Assembly (NCBI RefSeq): GCF_018614415.1
Contig: NZ_JAGGOO010000066.1
Location: 1-40,981 of the forward strand
DNA length: 40,981 nt
Direction of reading: 5' to 3'
From: Streptomyces sp. ISL-12
Lineage (GTDB): Bacteria; Actinomycetota; Actinomycetes; Streptomycetales; Streptomycetaceae
Made by a program: the position numbers and the translations under genes. The notes beneath the pieces were generated by a model, which was not told where the DNA came from, searched no databases, and was given only the letters and a program-made list of their open reading frames with translations. This document shows, in pieces, positions 7,521 through 14,442 of this stretch; the stretch's first letter is position 1, and each line of letters opens with the position of its first letter.

Positions 7521-8705
7521 ATGACGGGGGCCGGCGACCGAGCCCCCGGCGTACGGCGGCCCACCGTGACACTGGAACGGCACGTGCCGCCGGTGGGGCA
7601 CGGGCCCGGTGAGGGGCGGGGGGCCGCTGAGGAACAGGGGGCCGAGGAACAGGGGGCCGTGGAGCCGGAGGCTGCCGACGGGCACGAGGCGGCGGAACTG
7701 CTGCGGCGGGCCCGGGCCTCGGTCGACCCGGAGCTGCGGGCGGCGCTCGCGTCGCTGCCGGGCCCGCTGGGCCGGGTGGCGCTCTACCACTTCGGGTGGC
7801 AGGGGGCCGACGGGACACCGGCGGCCGGCAACGCCGGCAAGGCGATCCGGCCCGCGCTGGTCCTCGCCTCGGCCGCCGCGCTCGGCGGGCCCGAGGCCAG
7901 GGCGGCGGCCGTGCGGGCGGCGGTCGCGGTGGAACTGGTCCACAACTTCACGCTCTTGCACGACGACGTGATGGACCGGGACACCACCCGCCGCCACCGG
8001 CCCACCGCCTGGACGGTGTTCGGGGACGCCGACGCGATCCTCGCGGGCGACGCCCTCCAGGCGCTGGCCCTGCGGCTGCTCGCCGAGGACCCGCACCCGG
8101 CGTCCGCGGCGGCGGTCGCCCGGCTCGCCGGCTGTGTCGTGGAACTGTGCGTGGGGCAGCAGGCGGACACCGCGATGGAGCGGCGCGGCCCGGCCGGGAT
8201 CACCCTCGACGAGACGCTCGCCATGGCCGAGGCCAAGACCGGCGCGCTGCTGGGCTGCGCCGCGGCGCTGGGCGCGCTGTACGCGGGCGCCTCGGACGAG
8301 GACGTACGGGCACTGGACGCGTTCGGCCGGGAGGCCGGACTCGCCTTCCAGCTGATCGACGACGTCATCGGCCTCTGGGGCGACCCGCGCCGTACCGGCA
8401 AGCCGGCCGGGGCGGACCTGGCGGCCCGCAAGAAGTCGCTGCCGGTGGTGGCCGCGCTCGCATCCGGCACCCCCGCGGCGGCCGAGCTGGCCGCGCTCTA
8501 CGCGACGCCGTACGACGAGGCCACGGAGGACCTCACCGCCACGGCGCTGCTCGTGGAGCGGGCGGGCGGCCGGGACTGGGCCCAGACCCAGGCGGCCGAC
8601 CGGATGGGCCGGGCGATGCAGGAACTGGCCCGCGCCGTACCCTCCCCGGAGGCGGCGGGGGGCCTGCTCGCACTGGCCGAGTTCGTGACCCGGAGAAACA
8701 CCTGA
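7521..8705 (+). CDS. Encapsulin cargo polyprenyl (isoprenyl diphosphate) transferase
   Basis: This all-alpha isoprenyl diphosphate synthase has NAGKAIRPALVLASAAALGG, the first Asp-rich motif LLHDDVMDRDTTRR (DDVMD at 148-152) and the second motif FQLIDDVIGLWGD. It should condense IPP with an allylic diphosphate to make a C15-C20+ chain. Residues 1-55 are a disordered Glu/Gly/Ala/Pro-rich tail, consistent with the cargo-loading extensions of Family 2 encapsulin cargoes. ATG 7521 is chosen; GTG 7494 and ATG 7506 are in-frame alternatives. It follows the shell gene by 40 bp, so the two form an operon. Confidence 0.9.
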   Translation: MTGAGDRAPGVRRPTVTLERHVPPVGHGPGEGRGAAEEQGAEEQGAVEPEAADGHEAAELLRRARASVDPELRAALASLPGPLGRVALYHFGWQGADGTPAAGNAGKAIRPALVLASAAALGGPEARAAAVRAAVAVELVHNFTLLHDDVMDRDTTRRHRPTAWTVFGDADAILAGDALQALALRLLAEDPHPASAAAVARLAGCVVELCVGQQADTAMERRGPAGITLDETLAMAEAKTGALLGCAAALGALYAGASDEDVRALDAFGREAGLAFQLIDDVIGLWGDPRRTGKPAGADLAARKKSLPVVAALASGTPAAAELAALYATPYDEATEDLTATALLVERAGGRDWAQTQAADRMGRAMQELARAVPSPEAAGGLLALAEFVTRRNT

Positions 8706-8816
8706 GGTCCAAGAAACAGACGGGGTCCGAGAGCCACCCGAGGACCGCGACCCCGGAGCCCGCAGACCCGCACGCCACCTGACCGCGTGCGGCCGCACCG
8801 CCGGGGCTCCGGCCCG

Positions 8817-8853
8817 ACGGGTCCCACGCCGCGGCATGTGGTGTGGGACCCGT
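8817..8853 (+). terminator. Hairpin downstream of the polyprenyl transferase gene
   Basis: A perfect 11-bp stem (acgggtcccac / gtgggacccgt) with a 15-nt loop lies 112 bp after the stop. There is no T-run, which is common for Streptomyces terminators. From 8857 to 8915 the sequence carries several imperfect copies of a gcgtacgg unit with no gene. Confidence 0.5.
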
Positions 8854-8914
8854 CTTCCGCGTACGGGGCCGCGTGCCGGTTCGCGTACGGGTCCGTGTAC
8901 GGGTTCGCGTACGG

Positions 8915-8950
8915 CGAAGGGGCCCGGCCTGGTGAGGCCGGGCCCCTTCG
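8915..8950. terminator. Perfect 16-bp hairpin, ancestral sodN terminator
   Basis: The stem cgaaggggcccggcct / aggccgggccccttcg with loop ggtg is perfect and strand-symmetric, so it can stop transcripts from both sides. Read on the minus strand, it begins 58 nt and ends about 94 nt after the sodN stop codon as it would have been before the mobile element inserted. Confidence 0.75.
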
Positions 8951-9008
8951 GGGTGCCCGTGGGCGCGCGATGGTGCACCGATCGCGGCCTGGGGAGGCAG
9001 ACCGGCCG
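8915..9008 (-). ncRNA. Displaced sodN 3' UTR, candidate s-SodF small RNA region
   Basis: This is the DNA that directly followed the sodN stop codon before integration. In S. coelicolor the sodN mRNA 3' UTR is processed into a roughly 90-nt RNA, s-SodF, which pairs with the sodF leader and represses it. Here, on the minus strand, the segment from the stop to the end of the 16-bp hairpin is 94 nt. It contains ctgcctcccc (9000-8991), able to pair with a GGAGG ribosome site. In the present arrangement it is cut off from sodN by 22.5 kb and has no obvious promoter. Assignment is by position and length, not by alignment. Confidence 0.4.
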
Positions 9009-9027
9009 TCAGGCCTTCTTGGTCTCC
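9009..9027. repeat. attL core
   Basis: The 19-bp sequence tcaggccttcttggtctcc is identical to 31545-31563; one mismatch then two matches follow (tag versus cag). It encodes, on the minus strand, the end of SodN (ETKKA-stop). The copy here is a remnant left after recombination; the chromosome to its left is the original sodN downstream region. Confidence 0.9.
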
Positions 9028-9040
9028 TAGTAATGGGGCG

Positions 9041-9081
9041 GGTCGGTGACCTGCGGGGATGATGGCCGCAGGTCACCGACC
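9041..9081 (+). terminator. Perfect 16-bp inverted repeat just inside attL
   Basis: ggtcggtgacctgcgg (9041-9056) and ccgcaggtcaccgacc (9066-9081) form a perfect stem with a 9-nt loop, followed on the plus strand by tggtctttt. It could terminate rightward transcription entering the element, terminate the leftward CHAT transcript, or be a binding site for recombination proteins. The T-rich tail favours plus-strand termination. Confidence 0.5.
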
Positions 9082-9134
9082 TGGTCTTTTGGTGTTGGGT
9101 GGCGATGGGCTGTGACGGTCGTGATCGGGTGTCC

Positions 9135-9152
9135 TGCGGACTGTGTGCGGAC
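9135..9152. repeat. Candidate integrase arm sites, left end
   Basis: Two TGCGGAC repeats start at 9135 and 9146, exactly 11 bp (one helical turn) apart, about 108 bp inside attL; both continue with TG (TGCGGACTG). A pair with the same motif, orientation and period lies near attR at 31476-31493. Tyrosine integrases of actinomycete elements bind such paired arm sites. Confidence 0.45.
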
Positions 9153-9205
9153 TGCTGTGTTGCGTTTAGAGCGGCAACTCGGGTCCTGTGTGGGGCCGCC
9201 GTGGT

Positions 9206-11374
9206 TCAAGGGCGCAGGCGATAGCTCTTCACACGGTTCGCCACGTGCCCCAGGTGGACGCGCTCAGGGCGGCCGACAAACAGGTAGAACATCGACTCTG
9301 GCACATAGCCGGGTCTACGGAACCAGGTCCGAACCTTGGAGCCCATGCCCATGTCGTCCGCGATTTCGGCCAGCACGCGCTCGGTGTCCTCGTAGATGCG
9401 CCCCCTCCGGAGGCGCCCCTTGGATCTGTTCATCATGAAGTCCGTCAGTACCGGGATGCTGCTGCCGCGGTCCTTCATGGCCCAGTTCTGCAGTGACCTG
9501 CTGGCGCCCAGGATGTCGTTGACGGCGTTGCTGGCCTGCACGTGGTGCCACACATCGAGAAGCGTTGCAAAATGACCCGGGTGCTTCAGTTCCTCGAGTA
9601 CGTTCGCGAGGAAGCGGACCATGAGCATTGCGTTGCGGTCGACACGCACCGGGACCTGTGTGCCAAGTACGGCGAGCACGCCTTCGCGGAGTAGCAGGTC
9701 GGTCACGCTGACCGCGCCAGCGCCCCTGGGAGCGACATGGCAGGCGCTGAGCATTACGACGGGAGGCGCATTCCCGGGGCCGAGGCCGAGCTCCAGGCAT
9801 AGCTCATCGCCGATGACGAGTCCGGAGACGTTGCCCCTGAATGAGCCGTGCGCGCTGATGATCAGAAAGTCCGGGCGGTACTCGGCGACAGCGTGGCGGA
9901 GTGCATCCGGGGTGAGTGTTTCGACCTCATCGATCTTGAGCGCGTCGCCCGCTGCCTGGGCGGCCTCTTTCGCGACCTTCCAGCCCTGGCGCGAGAGTCG
10001 ACCCACAGGGTCACTGGTAGGAATGCATTCCGCGATGAGGACCCTCACTCTGCCGTTGAGGTTGACGCTTGAGGGCGTGTCGGTCTCGTGCTGGAGAGTG
10101 CGGATCAGCGGGGTAAGTGGGCGGTAGGTAAGGGGCAATCGTGCGGTCAGCGGGGAGGTGTCGCCGGGCAAGGTCAGGAGTCCGAGGGGGAAGTTGGAGA
10201 ACACCGTTAGCTGCGATGCCCGCTTGATCAGCTCGACGACGTCCTCGCTCCAAATGGAGCTGGCGGCTGCGTCGAGACGGGCCATCAGACTGCGAACGCT
10301 GGCGGGATTCTCGTTGCCGATGAAGTGCCGTTCCAGTTCGGCCAAAGCCACGAAGGCGTCCCTGGGGACGGGCGGCATCATCAGCCCGAGCCCGTTTGTG
10401 GCAACGGCGTGATGTGTCGCAGCGAACTCGATGGCGGCATCTTCTACCGCACTGTCGGAACGCTCGTGAAGTGACACGGACCAGACGTTCGGCTCGACTT
10501 CGCTGCTGAGAGGGGAAATTTGGCTGCGCAGTTCACTGCTGTATGCCGTGCGCGAGTAGGCGACAGCAACTCCTGGTAGCGCGAGAGTCAATGGGAATCT
10601 GAGACTTCGCGCTTCTTCGTCTAGTGTGCTCTCGAAGCGTTGTTCGGCGACTTCTCGCGGTGTTTCCTCACTTTCCAGCCGAGAGATCGTAGCGAGGAGG
10701 ATCTGCCCGTGCACCGCTCGCAGGACCAGCCCGTCGGCGCCACTATCCGGCGAAGGCTCGGCGAGGTCGCTGGCCCATCCCATCTGCCTTGCGAGCCTGC
10801 GGTGGGGCAGTAGGACGGGAGCAAGATCTAGGCGTCGAGTCAAGGTGAGTACGTTCGATAGCGGCTCGCTGTCCGGGATGAAGTGATGGTGGATTGCCTT
10901 CCACTGCGCCGTGAGGCTTTCGTCGCTCAGGGCCGCGTAGCCCACTGGAGGCAGGGCGAAGTTCATCGCCTTGGAGCGCTGCCGGGCCTCTTCCAGCAAG
11001 TCGTCCGGGCACACCACTAGTGTGCGGTGGAGCCCACGGAAGAATCCATCGACGTACCTTGCGTCGAACACGTCAATCGGTAGGAGCAGGATGTGATGGT
11101 CGAGCTTTAGCTGCTGGGCCGCTTTGAGGATCCTGGCTGGTGTGTCAACGAGGTCGCTGAGGGTGCTCGGAAGGTGCAGGGTGTACCAGAGCCCCGGGAG
11201 TGCGGCGGCAGCGGCTCGGGATATTCCATGGGGTACGGTCACATCCCTTTTCGCGGCTTCGTCCAGCTGTTCCGTGGTGAGGGGCGAGTACGCCGCCGGA
11301 TTGGTTCCTCCGTTCTCGGCACGGCACAGGACGACATAGCCGAGCGGCCGCTCAAATGGTGATCCCGCTCCCAT
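9206..11374 (-). CDS. CHAT domain protein (caspase-like protease)
   Basis: The 722-aa product ends in a CHAT (HetF-associated caspase-like) domain. The His of the dyad is H509 in PDFLIISAHGSF and the Cys is C545 in VVMLSACHVAPRGAGAVSV, with the usual DLLLREGVLAVLGTQVPV strand and helix after it. Residues 1-440 hold no domain I recognise and may be a sensor or substrate platform. CHAT proteases act in bacterial immune and cell-death systems, including gasdermin and type III CRISPR-linked pathways, but no partner gene of those types is adjacent. The ATG has a GGGAGGG ribosome site. Base composition is lower in GC than the flanks. Confidence 0.85.
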   Translation of the reverse strand: MGAGSPFERPLGYVVLCRAENGGTNPAAYSPLTTEQLDEAAKRDVTVPHGISRAAAAALPGLWYTLHLPSTLSDLVDTPARILKAAQQLKLDHHILLLPIDVFDARYVDGFFRGLHRTLVVCPDDLLEEARQRSKAMNFALPPVGYAALSDESLTAQWKAIHHHFIPDSEPLSNVLTLTRRLDLAPVLLPHRRLARQMGWASDLAEPSPDSGADGLVLRAVHGQILLATISRLESEETPREVAEQRFESTLDEEARSLRFPLTLALPGVAVAYSRTAYSSELRSQISPLSSEVEPNVWSVSLHERSDSAVEDAAIEFAATHHAVATNGLGLMMPPVPRDAFVALAELERHFIGNENPASVRSLMARLDAAASSIWSEDVVELIKRASQLTVFSNFPLGLLTLPGDTSPLTARLPLTYRPLTPLIRTLQHETDTPSSVNLNGRVRVLIAECIPTSDPVGRLSRQGWKVAKEAAQAAGDALKIDEVETLTPDALRHAVAEYRPDFLIISAHGSFRGNVSGLVIGDELCLELGLGPGNAPPVVMLSACHVAPRGAGAVSVTDLLLREGVLAVLGTQVPVRVDRNAMLMVRFLANVLEELKHPGHFATLLDVWHHVQASNAVNDILGASRSLQNWAMKDRGSSIPVLTDFMMNRSKGRLRRGRIYEDTERVLAEIADDMGMGSKVRTWFRRPGYVPESMFYLFVGRPERVHLGHVANRVKSYRLRP

Positions 11375-11414
11375 GATTACACCCTCCCCGCGCGCAAATC
11401 GCTGCTTGTCTACA

Positions 11415-11442
11415 GAGTATTCGACTGTTCACCACTTGTAAC
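11415..11442 (-). promoter_or_regulatory. Candidate promoter of the CHAT gene
   Basis: On the minus strand TTACAA (11442-11437) and TACTCT (11420-11415) are separated by 16 bp, about 40 bp upstream of the CHAT start, in a locally AT-richer stretch. It resembles a vegetative sigma promoter. Confidence 0.35.
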
Positions 11443-11502
11443 GTATCAGCGTCGGTACTGCGGGCATCTCGCCGTGCCCTGATTAACCACACCAGTTCTC
11501 TT

Positions 11503-12033
11503 CTATGTCCAGCCGTCCAGCGATACCTGAGGCCCTCCGATGAGGTAGCGGTGAAGGGCGCTGGCCGTAGTGTCAACGAACGCCTCGGGAATGACCTTGG
11601 CGTCTACCCAGCAAACCTGGCTGTGCTTGCGGGGTTCGCGGTTCTCGGGTTCGCCGGTCCATTCGTGGGCGGCGAAGACGACGGTGAGGAAGCCGTTGAG
11701 GGCTTCGACGCCCCAGGCGCCGTGGATGATGTGGGCGACCTTGAGGGACTCGGGCTTCACAGTGAGGCCGGTCTCCTCGTACAGCTCGCGGACGGCCGTC
11801 TCGGTGATCGGTTCGCCCGGTTCGCTCTTGCCGACGGGGAGGTCCCACAGGCCCTGGGCGAACTTGGCGTTCTCGCTGCGCTGAAGGAGGACGACGCGGT
11901 TGGTGGCCTTGTCGTGGACGATGACGGCGGCGACCAGCAGGGTCATCGATTCGAGCGCCGGCTTGAGGGTCTTCGGCTGGTCGTTGGTCTGCTCGGCCAC
12001 GGTGTTCCCTTCGTCGGGCGGGTTGTTGGGCAT
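11503..12033 (-). CDS. Nudix hydrolase
   Basis: The 176-aa protein has a perfect Nudix box: GKSEPGE, then PITETAV, then RELYEETGL, matching GX5EX7REUXEEXGU. The preceding strands (LLVAAVIVHD, VVLLQRSENAKFAQGLWDLP) fit the fold. It should hydrolyse a nucleoside diphosphate linked to another moiety; the substrate cannot be told. The first 25 residues are polar and probably disordered. Its ATG lies one base after the TAA of the upstream regulator gene, so the two are translated together. The neighbour is an HTH-TPR regulator and the divergent genes form a modification cassette. Confidence 0.92.
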   Translation of the reverse strand: MPNNPPDEGNTVAEQTNDQPKTLKPALESMTLLVAAVIVHDKATNRVVLLQRSENAKFAQGLWDLPVGKSEPGEPITETAVRELYEETGLTVKPESLKVAHIIHGAWGVEALNGFLTVVFAAHEWTGEPENREPRKHSQVCWVDAKVIPEAFVDTTASALHRYLIGGPQVSLDGWT

Positions 12034-12034
12034 G

Positions 12035-13390
12035 TTAGGCGAGGGCCTCGCGGGCGCGGCGGGCGAGATCGGCGGCGCCGGGAACGCGGCGGCGCTGGTA
12101 GACCGCGAGCGTGGAGCGGATCGAGGTGATCGCCTTGCGGGTGCGGTCGGAGGTCATGCCCTCCATGAGGACCAGAGCTTGAGTCCAGGCGGCGACGGCC
12201 TCGTCGGCGCGGGCCTGAGCGACGAGGCTGTCACCGAGGTCGGCGTGAGTGAGGGCGTGGACGCGCTTGTACTTCTCCGGGTCCCAGCGGGTGAGGGCGT
12301 CGCGGTGCTGCTGCTCGGTGCCGATGTGGTCGGCGAGGTCGGTCAGGGTGCGGGCGGTGTGGCTGGCCACGGTGCCGGCGGCGGGGCCGCTCACACGGGA
12401 GTAGCTGGGCTGGGGGCGGTCGTCGCGGAGAAGGGCGTCTTCGGCGGCGAGCAGGGCGCGTGCGGCCGATGGGTGCTCGTCGGTGGCGGCGTAGGCGCGG
12501 GCGTGGGTGATGTGGAGGAGGGCCTCGGTCTGGCCGTCGACGTGGCCGAGACCTGTGCGTAGGGCGCCTTCGACGAGGTCGACGCAGTGGTGGGGCTGCT
12601 TGAGGCTCAGGGCCTGGTGGGCGAGGGCGCGCATCATCCAGGCGGCGTGGCCGTGGGGGTCGGCTTCGCAGGCGAGCTTGTAGCCGACCTGGTAGTAGCG
12701 CTGAGCGGCGCCTTCCTGGCCGAGGTCGTGGTGCTTCCATCCTGCGAGGTAGGCGAGTTCGGCGACGGCGCCGAAGGCGGCCCGGCGTAAGGCTTCGCTG
12801 GGGAAGCGTCCGCGCAGCATGGGGGCGGCGGTGTCGGCGAGGTACGCGGTGACGGTGGTCAGGCCGTGCCCGCCGCCGAGGCGCTCGTCGGCGGCGCTGA
12901 AGGCCGCGGTGATCTGGCGTACGACGTCCACGTCCTCTAGGCCGACCAGGGATGTGCCGGTGCGGGCGCGGAGCATGCGGGCGGTGGCCTCGTGGTCGTA
13001 CCCGAGCGGCATGGCGACGCCGGCGGTGGTGAAGGCCGCGATGGCGAGGAAGCGGCGGCGCTCGACGTCGGCCCGGCCCAGGTCCGTAACCGCGAGGACG
13101 GGGTCGGATTCCGCCAGCGCATCGGCATCACCGGCCTGGAGGCCGATCTCGGTCTGGGTGACCATGCGCTCCGCTCGGCGGGACAGCGCCTCGGCCAGGT
13201 ACTGACCTACCCGGCCCGACGGAGCACGGGAGCCGTTCACCCAGTGCGAGATGGCCGACTTGTTGGTCTGGAGGATCTCGCCGTTCTCAGCGGCGATACG
13301 CCGCACGTCTCGGGCGAGGGCCTCATAGGTGCAGTCGACCGCTGCAATGACGCCGCGCAGACGGGAATTGGGGTCTCTCGGCGCCGCCAC
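12035..13390 (-). CDS. HTH transcriptional regulator with TPR-like C-terminal region
   Basis: The N-terminal 80 residues hold an XRE-like helix-turn-helix (TYEALARDVRRIAA, then TNKSAISHWVNGSRAPSG). A small hydrophobic stretch after an Arg triplet (RRRFLAIAAFTTAGVAMPLG) resembles the segment that makes some of these Streptomyces proteins be labelled as Tat-signal proteins; I regard it as internal. The remaining 300 residues are helical TPR-like repeats (ALRRAAFGAVAELAYLAGW, AAQRYYQVGYKLACEADP). GTG 13390 is chosen because GGAGG sits 5 nt upstream; GTG 13402 is an alternative. It probably controls the divergent gene at 13614 and itself. Confidence 0.8.
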   Translation of the reverse strand: MAAPRDPNSRLRGVIAAVDCTYEALARDVRRIAAENGEILQTNKSAISHWVNGSRAPSGRVGQYLAEALSRRAERMVTQTEIGLQAGDADALAESDPVLAVTDLGRADVERRRFLAIAAFTTAGVAMPLGYDHEATARMLRARTGTSLVGLEDVDVVRQITAAFSAADERLGGGHGLTTVTAYLADTAAPMLRGRFPSEALRRAAFGAVAELAYLAGWKHHDLGQEGAAQRYYQVGYKLACEADPHGHAAWMMRALAHQALSLKQPHHCVDLVEGALRTGLGHVDGQTEALLHITHARAYAATDEHPSAARALLAAEDALLRDDRPQPSYSRVSGPAAGTVASHTARTLTDLADHIGTEQQHRDALTRWDPEKYKRVHALTHADLGDSLVAQARADEAVAAWTQALVLMEGMTSDRTRKAITSIRSTLAVYQRRRVPGAADLARRAREALA

Positions 13391-13560
13391 GATCGCCTCC
13401 ACTCCGGAGCTGTAAACCGCGTATACCGCTTCAACTGCCTTCCACCGTACCCACTGAGCGTGACCACCGGTTCACTTATCAGCAGCCGCCCGGAACGGCA
13501 CGACCGTAATCCAGGCTCCCCCTTGGTCCGGGCGGCATCCCGAAGTTCCGTACGCCCACA

Positions 13561-13592
13561 CCGGGCTCGGGCATTCCTGTGCCCGAACCCGG
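13561..13592 (+). promoter_or_regulatory. Leader hairpin before the gene at 13614
   Basis: ccgggctcgggca and tgcccgaacccgg form a 13-bp stem with one mismatch and a 6-nt loop, ending 21 bp before the GTG start. It could be a transcript-level control element or an operator for the adjacent regulator. The rest of 13391-13613 contains the divergent promoters, but I could not assign them. Confidence 0.35.
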
Positions 13593-13613
13593 CCAATCAG
13601 AGACGGAGACACG

Positions 13614-14363
13614 GTGACCACCATCGACACCACGGCTATCACGGTCGAACTGCCCGAGGCGTTCGACCCGCGCTGGAGCCGCCTGCCCGGCATCCAGGTC
13701 GACGGCCGGCGCATCACGATCGACCCGGCCAAGTACTTCTTCCGCTTCGAGTCCAACACCTGGCTCGTCGCCGACTGGGAGCTGGTCAAGGCCCAGCTCC
13801 TGGACGTGGACGAGACGACCGAGAGTGCGGTCGAGCAGCTCGCGCTCGACTTCATCAAGCAGCACAGCGAGTCCACGTCCGACGCGGCCCGCGTCCTGGT
13901 CACCGCGTACGAGGCGTACGCGTACCTCTTCCGCGACGAGCACCTGGCCGGCCTCGGCCTCCCGCAGATCACCGCCGACCACCTGCGGATGCTCCGCGAG
14001 GCCGCCACTCTCATGGCGCTCAACAAGGTCGAGCTGGACGGGCACATCTCCAACGTCGGCCCGTGCTGGTTCTTCCCCGCCGCCACCTCCGTCGTCTTCG
14101 ACCTGGACGACGAGATGGGCGGGATGCTCGACGAGGTCTACCACGGCGGCTGGTTCAACGAGCACCGCCGGATCGAGTCCATCAAGGCTCACGCCGCGCT
14201 CGGCGGCCGGCTCGTGCACGGCTGCCAGTCCGTGCCGGACCAGTCCGGCGGCGTGGTTGCGCCCTACGGTGCCTCGATGGCGAACTTCCGTGACGACCTC
14301 GCCGCGTTCAAGACGGGCTGGATCGAGCAGGTCTACGCCCACCGCGTGAACCCCGCCGCGTAA
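13614..14363 (+). CDS. Unknown protein, 249 aa, first gene of the divergent cassette
   Basis: I do not recognise a family. The product is soluble and acidic, with no signal peptide or membrane segment. Aromatic-rich stretches (PAKYFFRFESNTWLVADWEL, NVGPCWFFPAATSVVFDLDD) and a central helical region (ITADHLRMLREAATLMALNK) suggest a compact enzyme or binding fold. One Cys sits in GPCWFFP and another in VHGCQSVPD. The GTG start follows an acggaga ribosome site. Third codon positions are highly GC-rich. It is followed after 79 bp by the phosphotransferase-like gene and is probably cotranscribed with it. Confidence 0.8.
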   Translation: MTTIDTTAITVELPEAFDPRWSRLPGIQVDGRRITIDPAKYFFRFESNTWLVADWELVKAQLLDVDETTESAVEQLALDFIKQHSESTSDAARVLVTAYEAYAYLFRDEHLAGLGLPQITADHLRMLREAATLMALNKVELDGHISNVGPCWFFPAATSVVFDLDDEMGGMLDEVYHGGWFNEHRRIESIKAHAALGGRLVHGCQSVPDQSGGVVAPYGASMANFRDDLAAFKTGWIEQVYAHRVNPAA

Positions 14364-14442
14364 CCCCACCCGATCAGGCTCCGGGGCGGGCCGGCACTCC
14401 TCGCCCGCCCCGGACGCCACCACCCCTCCCCGGAGCCCTCCC

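Noticed and set aside
4192..7524. 1110-codon plus-strand frame spanning the desulfhydrase, amidase and part of the encapsulin
   Set aside because: It is antisense or out of frame to three well-supported genes and has no recognisable domain.
5135..7564. 809-codon minus-strand frame opposite the encapsulin
   Set aside because: Antisense of the encapsulin and a shifted frame over the amidase; no motif of its own.
8990..9040. tRNA gene as the integration target
   Set aside because: The repeat matches the coding 3' end of sodN, and no cloverleaf could be drawn around either att core.
11352..11576. 74-codon minus frame between CHAT and Nudix genes
   Set aside because: It overlaps both genes, lacks a ribosome site and covers the likely CHAT promoter.
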